Of a stretch of 64,000 nucleotides of DNA, positions 39,834-47,247 are shown piece by piece. Position 1 is the first letter of the stretch. Every line of letters begins with the position of its first letter. Below the pieces are notes generated by a model. That model had not been told where the DNA came from. It was given only the letters and a program-made list of their open reading frames with translations, and did no database searches. Position numbers and translations under genes: made by a program. Origin of the DNA: Streptomyces sp. NRRL S-340 (GTDB lineage: Bacteria; Actinomycetota; Actinomycetes; Streptomycetales; Streptomycetaceae); NCBI RefSeq assembly GCF_000720185.1, contig NZ_JOIY01000024.1:56652-120651 (forward strand). Reading direction: 5' to 3'.

Positions 39834-40100
39834 CTAGAAGCTCCAGGACACCGTGTGGTCCACCTGCATCAGGGCCAGGAGGACGACGAGGTCGGCGATG
39901 CCCAGGGTGAGGCCGAGCAGGGCGCGCCCGCGGCGTTCGGTGCCGCGCCACAGGGCCACCGCCGCCAGGACGACGGAGACGGGGCCGAGGACGACGTTGA
40001 GGACCAGCAGGCCGAGCAGGCCGAGGATGAAGGACGCGACGGCCATGCCGTCGGCGTCACGCCTGACGGTGCGGCGCGTGGCCGGTGCGGTGAGCTGCAT
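39834..40100 (-). CDS. DUF4190-like small membrane protein
   Basis: 88 residues. After a short basic N-terminus, two membrane helices (MAVASFILGLLGLLVLNVVL; VVLAAVALW) and a third hydrophobic segment (LLGLTLGIADLVVLLALMQV), in the DUF4190 pattern. Function unknown. ATG 40100 follows CAGGAG by 9 bases. It lies 167 bases downstream of the next small membrane gene and may be co-transcribed with it. Confidence 0.8.
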   Translation of the reverse strand: MQLTAPATRRTVRRDADGMAVASFILGLLGLLVLNVVLGPVSVVLAAVALWRGTERRGRALLGLTLGIADLVVLLALMQVDHTVSWSF

Positions 40101-40267
40101 GACGGGTGGCTCCTGTGGTCGTGCGGGACGGTCGGAGGGGTTCGGGCGGTCGAGCCGGGCGGCGGTGCGGGGCCGGGCGGACGGCGCGTCCGGCCGGTCG
40201 GCCCGACCGCACGCCGGGCCCGTCGGCCCGGGCGGTCCCACGAGGGCGCCGGGCGGGCCCGGCGGCC

Positions 40268-40501
40268 TCAGTGGGAGGTGCCTCGGCGGCGGGCGTGGCG
40301 CTCGCGGAGCGCGAAGACGGCGAGCCAGGCGGCGATCACCGCGGCCGCCACGGCGGTGAGGCCGAGCGGCACGTGGGCGACGGTGCCCAGGGTCACGCCG
40401 AGCAGCAGCAGTGCGGCGACGAGGAACAGCATGGGAACGAGATCCCCCTTCGGCGCCGGCCGGTGTTCTTCCGGCGGACGCTTGCGGTAACAGTTGTTCA
40501 C
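40268..40501 (-). CDS. Small membrane protein under TetR control
   Basis: 77 residues if GTG 40501 is used: a basic N-terminus (MNNCYRKRPPEEHRPAPKGD) and two hydrophobic helices (MLFLVAALLLLGVTLGTVAH; GLTAVAAAVIAAWLAVFAL), ending basic (RERHARRRGTSH). ATG 40432 (MLFLVAAL), with GGGGGA ten bases upstream, is an alternative. The GTG lies inside operator OA (40490-40504), so regulation by the divergent TetR is likely. No named family recognised. Confidence 0.7.
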   Translation of the reverse strand: MNNCYRKRPPEEHRPAPKGDLVPMLFLVAALLLLGVTLGTVAHVPLGLTAVAAAVIAAWLAVFALRERHARRRGTSH

Positions 40502-40504
40502 TGA
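40490..40504. promoter_or_regulatory. Candidate operator OA of FabR-like TetR
   Basis: ACAGTTGTTCACTGA, 12 of 15 positions symmetric in the pattern ACAGT-N5-ACTG(T). It overlaps the start of the small membrane gene. It matches OB at 40547-40561 in 13 of 15 bases. Confidence 0.75.
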
Positions 40505-40546
40505 CTACCCAGTCTAGCGCCGCCCGCCGCTTGGAAATTCCGGAGA

Positions 40547-40561
40547 ACAGTTGTTAACTGT
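40547..40561. promoter_or_regulatory. Candidate operator OB of FabR-like TetR
   Basis: Perfect palindrome ACAGTT-GTT-AACTGT, ending 5 bases before the tetR start codon. Centre distance to OA is 57 bp. Confidence 0.78.
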
Positions 40562-40566
40562 ATGGC

Positions 40567-41190
40567 ATGAGTCACACGCCCGGCGTCCGGCAGGCCCAGA
40601 AGCAGAAGACCCGCCAGGCCCTGCTGGACGCGGCGCTGGCGCTGCTGGAGGAGCAGAGCCTGAGCAGCCTGGGGCTGCGCGAGGTCACACGGGCCGTCGG
40701 AGTGGCCCCGACCGCCTTCTACCGGCACTTCCGCTCCACCGCCGACCTCGGCGTGGCCCTGGTGGAGGAGGCGCTGGGCAGCCTGCACCCGATGATCAGG
40801 ACCACCGTGTCCACCGCGGACGACAGCGAGGAACGCATCGCGCGCGCCGTCGGCCTGATCGCCCGTCATGTGGCCGAGTACCCGGCCCACGTCCGGTTCA
40901 TCGCCCGGGAGCGGCACGGCGGGGTCCAGCCGGTGCGCGAGGCCATACGCGGGCAACTAACGCGGTTCGCGCAGGAGGTGAAGGCGGAACTGGCCAAGGA
41001 CGCCCTGGCCGAGGGGTGGAGCGACGACGACCTGCTGATGCTCGCGCATCTGTACGTCGACCAGATGCTGATCACCGCCTCGCTCTTCCTGGAGGCGCCG
41101 GACTCCCCCGGGGAACGCGACCGGGTCACCCGGCTCGCGACCCGGCAGTTGCGCCTGATCAGCATCGGCCGCCGGCACTGGCGGGAGTGA
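40567..41190 (+). CDS. TetR-family regulator, FabR/DesT-like
   Basis: 207 residues. The head QAQKQKTRQALLDAALALLE, the HTH LSSLGLREVTRAVGVAPTAF then YRHFRSTADLGVALVEEALG, and the end RLATRQLRLISIGRRHW all resemble FabR of Escherichia coli and DesT of Pseudomonas, regulators of unsaturated fatty acid synthesis that sense acyl-CoA. ATG 40567 lies only 5 bases after operator OB, so the message may be leaderless. Its own operators lack the GTAC core known for FabR. No fatty acid gene is beside it; the only visible target is the small divergent membrane protein. Confidence 0.88.
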   Translation: MSHTPGVRQAQKQKTRQALLDAALALLEEQSLSSLGLREVTRAVGVAPTAFYRHFRSTADLGVALVEEALGSLHPMIRTTVSTADDSEERIARAVGLIARHVAEYPAHVRFIARERHGGVQPVREAIRGQLTRFAQEVKAELAKDALAEGWSDDDLLMLAHLYVDQMLITASLFLEAPDSPGERDRVTRLATRQLRLISIGRRHWRE

Positions 41191-41193
41191 GGC

Positions 41194-42171
41194 TCACGCC
41201 CCCTGCCCCGCACCGCGCTCGTACAGTCCGGTGACCGACGCGGCCGCGGCGAGCAGCTCCGCGCGCGCCTCGGGCGGCGCCACGACCTCCACCTGGTCGG
41301 AGAAACCGAGCAGTTGGCGCACCGCGCCCACCGCGGGGTACGACAGGCGTGCGGTGACCCACTCGCCCTCCCCGTCGTCCTCGGGATGCCCGGTCAGCGA
41401 GGGGCCGTGCAGGCGCAGGAACATGTCCAGGCGCTCGCGGCGCACCCGTACGGTGACGTCCAGGCCGCCCGGCCGCTCCTCGACCCGGCGGCGCAGCACC
41501 TCCCAGGCGTCGGCGAGTTCGACACCCGGCCTGCGCCGCACCGGTTCGTCCAGGATCCGGGCCGAGCGCACCCGGTCGGCCCGGAACAGCCGCGGCGCCC
41601 CGCGCCGGTCGGCGACCAGGTACCAGACGCCCGCCTTGGCGACCAGCCCGTAGGGGTCCACGGTGTACGTCCGCGGCTCCGTGTCGCCGCCGTGCCGGTA
41701 GCGCAGCCGCAGCCGGCGGTCGGTGAACACCGCCTCCTGGAGGACGCCCAGGTCGACCGGCCGGTGCGGACCGCTCTTCCAGCGGGTGGCGTCCACCAGG
41801 ATCCGGCGGCTGACCTCCTCGGCGGCGGGCCGGTGCGGCGCCGGGAGCGCCGCCATCACCTTGCGCAGCGCCGAGCCGAGCGCCGAGTCCAGCCCGAGGG
41901 CCGCGTGCGCGCCCTGCGCGGCCAGCACGAACAGCGCGCGGGACTCGTCGGCGGTCAGGCCCGTGACGTCGGTGCGGAAACCGGCGAGCAGTTCGATGCC
42001 GCCGTACCGGCCCCGTTCGGCGTAGACCGGGACACCGGCGGCCGAGAGCGACTCGACGTCGCGGTAGATGGTGCGCACCGACACCTCCAGCCGGCCGGCG
42101 AGTTCGTGTGCGGGCACCCGGCCCCGGGTCTGCAGGAGCAGCAGGATCGACAGCAGGCGGTCGGACTTCAT
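41194..42171 (-). CDS. HTH-WYL transcriptional regulator (YafY-like)
   Basis: 325 residues. N-terminal winged HTH: SDRLLSILLLLQTRGRVPAH then VSVRTIYRDVESLSAAGVPV. The WYL domain is VDPYGLVAKAGVWYLVADRR then RLFRADRV, with a C-terminal extension. WYL domains bind nucleic acid or small effectors. ATG 42171 faces the TIGR03086-type gene across 122 bases, where a dyad (42210-42226) is seen. It ends 3 bases from the convergent tetR gene. Confidence 0.92.
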   Translation of the reverse strand: MKSDRLLSILLLLQTRGRVPAHELAGRLEVSVRTIYRDVESLSAAGVPVYAERGRYGGIELLAGFRTDVTGLTADESRALFVLAAQGAHAALGLDSALGSALRKVMAALPAPHRPAAEEVSRRILVDATRWKSGPHRPVDLGVLQEAVFTDRRLRLRYRHGGDTEPRTYTVDPYGLVAKAGVWYLVADRRGAPRLFRADRVRSARILDEPVRRRPGVELADAWEVLRRRVEERPGGLDVTVRVRRERLDMFLRLHGPSLTGHPEDDGEGEWVTARLSYPAVGAVRQLLGFSDQVEVVAPPEARAELLAAAASVTGLYERGAGQGA

Positions 42172-42209
42172 GGCCCCAGGGTCACGCCTTCGGGCCGGTG
42201 CGGCAAATG

Positions 42210-42226
42210 CTGACGGAAGCTGTCAG
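42210..42226. promoter_or_regulatory. Candidate WYL-regulator operator
   Basis: CTGAC-GGAAGCT-GTCAG, a 5-bp dyad with a 7-base spacer. It lies in the gap between the WYL regulator and its divergent neighbour, 39 bases before the regulator start. Confidence 0.6.
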
Positions 42227-42293
42227 GTTATCGGCCCATTCTCGGTTCCGTACCGGGCAGCGGGCCCGGTCACCGAACCGGAAGAGGCAGTGC

Positions 42294-42896
42294 ATGAACT
42301 CCCCCGACTCCCGTCCCGCCGACCCCCGCCCCCTCTACGCCCGCGCCACCGAGCAGGCCGCCGCGCTGATCGCGACCGTACGGCCCGAGCAGCTGACCGC
42401 TCCGACGCCCTGCACCGAGTTCGACGTGCGGGCGCTGCTGGGCCATGTCGTCGGCAGCAGCCGGCGGATCGCCGTCATCGGCGCGGGCGGCGACGGGCTC
42501 GCCGTGGACACGAGCACCGACGGCGTGCCGGACGACGGCTGGTCCGCCGTCTACGAGGAGGTCCGCACCCGCGTCCTCGAGGCGTGGGCGAGCGAGGAGC
42601 GGATGGCGGCGACGGTACGGGCGCCGTGGGGCGAGGTGCCCGGCAGCGCCGCGCTCACCGGCTATGTGATGGAGCTGGTGACCCACACCTGGGACCTCAA
42701 CGAGGCGCTCGGCCGGCCGATGGCGCTCGATGCGGAGCTGGCCGAGTTCTCGCTCGCCAACGCCCGCCGGGTGCTGGCCGAGCCGGAGCGGGACGCGCGG
42801 GTCCCCTTCGGCTCGGCCCAGCCGGTCGCCGAGGGAGCCGGCGCGTACGAGCAGCTGGCGGCCTGGCTGGGCCGGCGTCCGCTCAGCCGAGCCTGA
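42294..42896 (+). CDS. TIGR03086-type (DinB-like) metal-binding protein
   Basis: 200 residues of the mycothiol-dependent maleylpyruvate isomerase/DinB superfamily, TIGR03086 group: LYARATEQAAALIATVRPEQ, TPCTEFDVRALLGHVVGSSR with the metal His, and MELVTHTWDLNEALGRPMAL with the second His and Asp. Some members use mycothiol as cofactor; the function here is unknown. ATG 42294 follows GAGG by 6 bases. Likely target of the divergent WYL regulator. Its last 14 bases overlap the convergent thioesterase gene. Confidence 0.9.
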   Translation: MNSPDSRPADPRPLYARATEQAAALIATVRPEQLTAPTPCTEFDVRALLGHVVGSSRRIAVIGAGGDGLAVDTSTDGVPDDGWSAVYEEVRTRVLEAWASEERMAATVRAPWGEVPGSAALTGYVMELVTHTWDLNEALGRPMALDAELAEFSLANARRVLAEPERDARVPFGSAQPVAEGAGAYEQLAAWLGRRPLSRA

Positions 42897-43743
42897 CCCG
42901 CGCGAGCTGCCGGGACTGCGCCACCAGCCGGTCGGCGCCGTCCCACACCTCGGCGTCCTCCTCCAGGAAGCCGCCGGCCAGGTTGCGGGTGGTGATCGAG
43001 ACCCGCAGCGGACCCGGGGCGGGGCGGCAGCGGACGTGCACGGTCAGCTCGACGGTCGGGACCCAGCCCTTGAGGCCGAGTTCGAACGCGGTCGGCGGCA
43101 GCGCGTCCACCGCGAGCAGCAGCGAGAGCGGGTCGGCGTCGCGGCCGTCGGCCAGCCCGAACCAGGCGCGCATCTCGCCCTTGCCGGACGGCGCGCCGAG
43201 CGCCCAGCCGAGGGTGGCCGGGTCCAGCTTGAGCATCAGGCGGTCGGCGATGGCGGAACTGCCCTCGACCGGGGCCGGCCCGTCCTCGGCGCCGAAGCAC
43301 TGCTCCAGCGGCGGGAGCGCGGGCGGCTCGGCGGTGGTGCGGACGTCGTCGGGGAGCGCGTCCAGGTCGCCGTAGGAGGCGAGGACCCGGATGCGTTCCA
43401 CCTCGGTGCCGTCCTCGTCCTGCTGGAAGAGGGAGGCCTGGCCGGTGGAGAGGGTGCGGCCGGTGCGGACCACCTCGGTGCGCACGACGGCCGGGCCGGG
43501 CCGTGAGGCGGTCAGGTAGTGCGCCGAGACCGTGAACGGATCGGGGTGCGGCAGGGCGTCCGCGAGCGCGCGGCCGAGGACGGCCAGCAGATAGCCGCCG
43601 TTGACGGCGTTGATGATGGTCCAGCCGGCCGAGAGGCTGGTGTCGTAGACGCCGGGGGCGCGCCGCGTGACGGCGGTGTCCCGGTCGAACTCGCTGTCGC
43701 CGATCACGGCCCGCAGGGCCGGGGCGGAGGCTGCTTCTGGCAT
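42883..43743 (-). CDS. Acyl-CoA thioesterase-like protein (double hot-dog)
   Basis: 286 residues with two hot-dog folds. The first half contains INAVNGGYLLAVLGRAL (active-site-like NGGY), PFTVSAHYLTASRPGPAVVR and VERIRVLASYGDLD. The second half has DPLSLLLAVDALPPTAFELG, TVELTVHVRC and AGGFLEEDAEVWDGADRLVA. This is the common actinobacterial thioesterase family protein (TesB-like). The acyl-CoA substrate is unknown. ATG 43743 has no clear ribosome site. Confidence 0.88.
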   Translation of the reverse strand: MPEAASAPALRAVIGDSEFDRDTAVTRRAPGVYDTSLSAGWTIINAVNGGYLLAVLGRALADALPHPDPFTVSAHYLTASRPGPAVVRTEVVRTGRTLSTGQASLFQQDEDGTEVERIRVLASYGDLDALPDDVRTTAEPPALPPLEQCFGAEDGPAPVEGSSAIADRLMLKLDPATLGWALGAPSGKGEMRAWFGLADGRDADPLSLLLAVDALPPTAFELGLKGWVPTVELTVHVRCRPAPGPLRVSITTRNLAGGFLEEDAEVWDGADRLVAQSRQLARVRLG

Positions 43744-43898
43744 ACGGGAACCGTACAACAGGAAAATACTAAGCGGTAGCTTTCTTTGGTGACACCTCCG
43801 TGACGGATGCCCCGCGCTGCGTGAACGTCCGGCAATTTCTCGGTAAGTGTCCGCACTCGTCCGTAAACCCCCGGCCCCGGTTTTCCCTCTACGGGGAC

Positions 43899-45143
43899 AT
43901 GAGCCTCACCGGGACTCCGTTCCTGTACACCACCATCGCGCTGGCCGTGGTGGCCCTCGTCCTGCCGTTCGCCCTGTGGACGCGGACCAGGGGCCCCAAG
44001 GTGCTGCGCACCGCCCTGCGGGCCCTGATGCTGCTGTTCGCCCAGGCCACGGCCATCACCCTGATCTTCGTCCTGGTGAACAACGCCAACAACCTGTACG
44101 ACAACTGGGACGATCTGCTCGGCACGGGCAACCACGTCCAGCAGGCCGCCGACCTGGGCGCCGACGGCACCGGCGGCATCGCCTACCGCAAGCTGCCCAA
44201 GGTCGAGCAGAAGTTCACGCAGGCCGACGGGCCGGGCATGCGGGCGGCGGGCGGGGTCCGCGTCACCCAGCTGAAGGGCCGGGTCTCCGGGGTGAGCGCC
44301 GAGGTCTACGTCTGGCTGCCGCCGCAGTACGACGAGCCCGCCTACCGCGGCAGGAAGTTCCCCGTGGTGGAGCTGTTGTCCGGCTACCCCGGCTCGGCGA
44401 AGGCCTGGTTCGGCTCGATGAAGGTGCACGAGCAGCTCGAAGGGCTGATGCGCAGCGGCCGGGTCGCCCCGTTCATCCTGGTCTCCCCGCGCACCAACCT
44501 GGTCGCCAAGGCGGACACGGGCTGCGCCAACATCCCGGGCACCGTCAACGCGGACAGCTGGCTGAGCATCGACGTACCGAAGATGATCAACGACAACTTC
44601 CGCGCCCAGGCCGCGCCCGACGGCTGGGCCGCCGCGGGCTACTCGGCCGGCGCGCACTGCGCCGCCAAGCTCGCCGTCGCCCACCCCGACCGCTACCGGG
44701 CCGCGGTGAGCCTGTCCGGCTACAACGACCCGATCGGCGAGAGCGCGTCCCTCGCCGCGCAGAACACCGCCCTGCGCCGGGCCAACAACCCCTACGTGCT
44801 GCTGAAGAAGTACCGCAAGCCGCCGCGCGTCGCGCTCTACCTCTCCGGCGAACCCGGTGACGGCTACCAGGCCGGGGTGGCGCTCGAGCAGGTCGCGAAG
44901 CCGCCGACGACCGTGCGCGTGGTCTTCCTGCCGCGCAGCGCGGGCGGGCACAGCATGGCGCTGTGGCGCCCCCAGGTGCCCGCGGCGTTCCGCTGGCTGA
45001 CCCTCCAGATGAGCCACCAGGGCGGCCACGGCGGCCACACCGCCTCGCCGCCTACTCCTCACGGACGGTCGAACGCCGGTTCCACGCCCGCGGAGCTCGC
45101 CAGTGGTACCGCATCGCAAGCAGGCGGAGCACGAAAGCGGTGA
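43899..45143 (+). CDS. Membrane-anchored esterase (mycolyltransferase/antigen 85-like fold)
   Basis: 414 residues. Two or three N-terminal membrane helices (PFLYTTIALAVVALVLPFAL; RALMLLFAQATAITLIFVLV) are followed by an external alpha/beta hydrolase domain of the Esterase D/antigen 85 family: RGRKFPVVELLSGYPGSAKA, the nucleophile elbow GYSAGAHCAAKLAVAHPDRY, an acid near LYLSGEPGDGYQ and His in AGGHSMALWRPQV. The C-terminal tail is His/Gly/Ser-rich. Expected to act on cell-envelope esters; substrate unknown. ATG 43899 has GGGGA unusually close. The last 92 bases overlap the convergent TRIC gene. Confidence 0.85.
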   Translation: MSLTGTPFLYTTIALAVVALVLPFALWTRTRGPKVLRTALRALMLLFAQATAITLIFVLVNNANNLYDNWDDLLGTGNHVQQAADLGADGTGGIAYRKLPKVEQKFTQADGPGMRAAGGVRVTQLKGRVSGVSAEVYVWLPPQYDEPAYRGRKFPVVELLSGYPGSAKAWFGSMKVHEQLEGLMRSGRVAPFILVSPRTNLVAKADTGCANIPGTVNADSWLSIDVPKMINDNFRAQAAPDGWAAAGYSAGAHCAAKLAVAHPDRYRAAVSLSGYNDPIGESASLAAQNTALRRANNPYVLLKKYRKPPRVALYLSGEPGDGYQAGVALEQVAKPPTTVRVVFLPRSAGGHSMALWRPQVPAAFRWLTLQMSHQGGHGGHTASPPTPHGRSNAGSTPAELASGTASQAGGARKR

Positions 45144-45708
45144 GCACCGCGAGCGCCGTGGTGAGCGGGGTCAGCGCGTCGTAGCGGATGCACAGCACCA
45201 CCATGGTGGCGCCGACCATCGCCGGGACCGCGTACAGGTCGCGGTCCCAGCGCAGCAGCGAGGGCACCTCGTTGGCGAGCACGTCCCGCAGCACACCGCC
45301 GCCCACGGCGGTGGCCAGCCCCAGGGTCGCCGACGAGGTGAGGCTGAGCCCGTAGTCGTACGCCTTGGTCGTGCCCGAGACGCAGAACAGGCCGAGCCCG
45401 GCCGCGTCGAAGACGTAGACGGCCCGCTGGATGCGCTCCACGTGCGGGTGCAGGAAGAAGACCACCAGGGTGGCGATCAGCGGGGTGAGGAAGTACCCCA
45501 GGTCGGTGAAGGCGGCCGGCGGCACGGCCCCGATGACGATGTCGCGGAACAGCCCTCCGCCCAGCGCGGTGACCTCGGCGAGCACGGCGATGCCGAAGAC
45601 GTCGAAGTTCTTGCGGACGGCCAGCAGCGCGCCGGAGATGGCGAACACGAAGATGCCGACGACGTCGACCGTGTGCTGGACGGAGGGGCTGAACAGTTGC
45701 TGGGACAC
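45052..45708 (-). CDS. TRIC-family cation channel (UPF0126)
   Basis: 218 residues with seven membrane helices arranged as an internal repeat. The two glycine-rich kinks typical of the family are GGGLFRDIVIGAVPP and GGGVLRDVLANEVPS. Bacterial members form trimeric potassium-type channels with possible metal control. GTG 45708 with a weak site. The C-terminus (WRAPRAWNRRSTVREE) is basic. The 3' end overlaps the esterase gene from the other strand. Confidence 0.9.
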   Translation of the reverse strand: MSQQLFSPSVQHTVDVVGIFVFAISGALLAVRKNFDVFGIAVLAEVTALGGGLFRDIVIGAVPPAAFTDLGYFLTPLIATLVVFFLHPHVERIQRAVYVFDAAGLGLFCVSGTTKAYDYGLSLTSSATLGLATAVGGGVLRDVLANEVPSLLRWDRDLYAVPAMVGATMVVLCIRYDALTPLTTALAVLTAFVLRLLAMRYHWRAPRAWNRRSTVREE

Positions 45709-45760
45709 GCCACATTCTTACTCAGGGCGCGGCGCCGTCCGGCGGTGCCGGGCGCCGCGC

Positions 45761-47152
45761 CTACAGGGCGGGCTTGCCCGGGGTGTAGAGCCACTTCTGG
45801 AAGAGGTCGCCGAGCCGCTGCCCGGACACCTTCTCCGCGAGCCGGACGAAGTCGGCGGTCTCGGCGTTGCCGTAGCGGTGCAGCGACGTCCAGGCGGGCA
45901 GCAGCCGGAAGAACGCCTTGTCGCCGATGCGTTCGCGCAGCGCCTGGAGGGTCATGGCGCCCCGGTCGTAGACCGCGCCGTCGAACATGGTGTCGCGCTG
46001 CGGGTCGGCCGGCCTGACCTGCCAGAAGGAGTCGCCGGCGGCGAGGGAGTCGTACTCGGCGCGGAAGGAGTCGTGCGCCGAGCGGGTGCCCTTGTGCTCG
46101 GCCCACAGCCACTGGGCGTAGGTCGCGAAGCCCTCGTTGAGCCAGATGTCCTTCCAGTGCTTCACCGACACCGAGTCGCCGAACCACTGGTGGGCCAGTT
46201 CGTGCACGATGGTCGACTCGCTGCGCACGGCCGAGTAGGCGGGCTTGCTCTGCACCTCCAGGGAGAACCCGGCCTGCGGCATGTCGTCCACGATCGCGCC
46301 CGTCTCCTCGAACGGGTACGGCCCGAAGACCTGCGACCAGTAGTCGGTGGCGGCCGCGGTCACCGCGTACACGTCGACCTTGTTGCTGTCCTTCAGCTTG
46401 GGGTCGATGGCCACGTACATCGGGGTGCCGCCCGGGGTCCGGCCGGTGCGCACGTCGAACTTCCCGATGGTGGCGGTCGCCAGGTAGCTCGCCATGGGCC
46501 GGCTCTCGCGCCAGTGGGTGTACGTCGAGCCGCCCCGGTCGTACGTCGAGACGAGCCGGCCGTTGGAGACACCGGTCAGGCCCTTGGGCGCCTTGATACG
46601 GATGTCGTAGGTGGCCTTGTCGGAGGGGTGGTCGCTGGAGGGGAACCAGGTCGAGGCGGCGTTGGGCTCGCAGGCCACGAAGACGCCGTCGTCGGTCTTC
46701 ATCCAGCCGTACTTCGAACCGAACACGATGGGGCCGCCGAGCGGCTCGGGTATGCCGCCGTAGGTGACGGTGACCGTGAACGTGCTGTTCTTGCGCAGCA
46801 CGCCGCGCGGGGTGATGCGCAACTCGTCGCCGTCGCGCGTGAACTGCGCCGCTCTGCCGTTCACCTCGACCCGGGTGACCTCCAGTTTCTGCAGGTCCAG
46901 GTCGAAGGAGGAGAGGTTCTCGGTGGCGCGGGCGGTGAGGGTGGTGCGCCCGTCGAGGCGGTCGGTGTCCGGGTTGTACGCGATGTCGAGGGCGTAGTGG
47001 CGGGCGTCGAAGCCGCCGTTGCCCAGGAGGGGGAAGTAGGAGTCGCCGATGCCCGGGGCGCCGTGCGTGGGGGCCGAGGAGGCGGCGATCGCGAGGAAGG
47101 AGGCCGCCGCGGTCGCGACGGCCCCCAGACGTGCCGAACGGGAGAGTGCCAT
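45761..47152 (-). CDS. Secreted M1-family aminopeptidase
   Basis: 463 residues. A signal peptide (RLGAVATAAASFLAIAASSA, cleavage near THGAPG) is followed by the M1 N-terminal beta domain and the thermolysin-like catalytic domain. The zinc motif is VHELAHQWFGD with the third ligand in NEGFATYAQWLW. The C-terminal helical domain of full-length aminopeptidase N is missing, which is normal for this short secreted group. ATG 47152 follows AAGGGA by 7 bases. It is 95 bases downstream of oppF on the same strand, so the peptides it releases could be taken up by the adjacent transporter. Confidence 0.92.
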   Translation of the reverse strand: MALSRSARLGAVATAAASFLAIAASSAPTHGAPGIGDSYFPLLGNGGFDARHYALDIAYNPDTDRLDGRTTLTARATENLSSFDLDLQKLEVTRVEVNGRAAQFTRDGDELRITPRGVLRKNSTFTVTVTYGGIPEPLGGPIVFGSKYGWMKTDDGVFVACEPNAASTWFPSSDHPSDKATYDIRIKAPKGLTGVSNGRLVSTYDRGGSTYTHWRESRPMASYLATATIGKFDVRTGRTPGGTPMYVAIDPKLKDSNKVDVYAVTAAATDYWSQVFGPYPFEETGAIVDDMPQAGFSLEVQSKPAYSAVRSESTIVHELAHQWFGDSVSVKHWKDIWLNEGFATYAQWLWAEHKGTRSAHDSFRAEYDSLAAGDSFWQVRPADPQRDTMFDGAVYDRGAMTLQALRERIGDKAFFRLLPAWTSLHRYGNAETADFVRLAEKVSGQRLGDLFQKWLYTPGKPAL

Positions 47153-47247
47153 GAGTCGTCCCTTCGCGCGTGGATCAGTGGATCACACGGACAGACTCTG
47201 CGCTCTCCCGTTCGATCATGTGCATGACTTTGCCAAGTCGTCATGCG

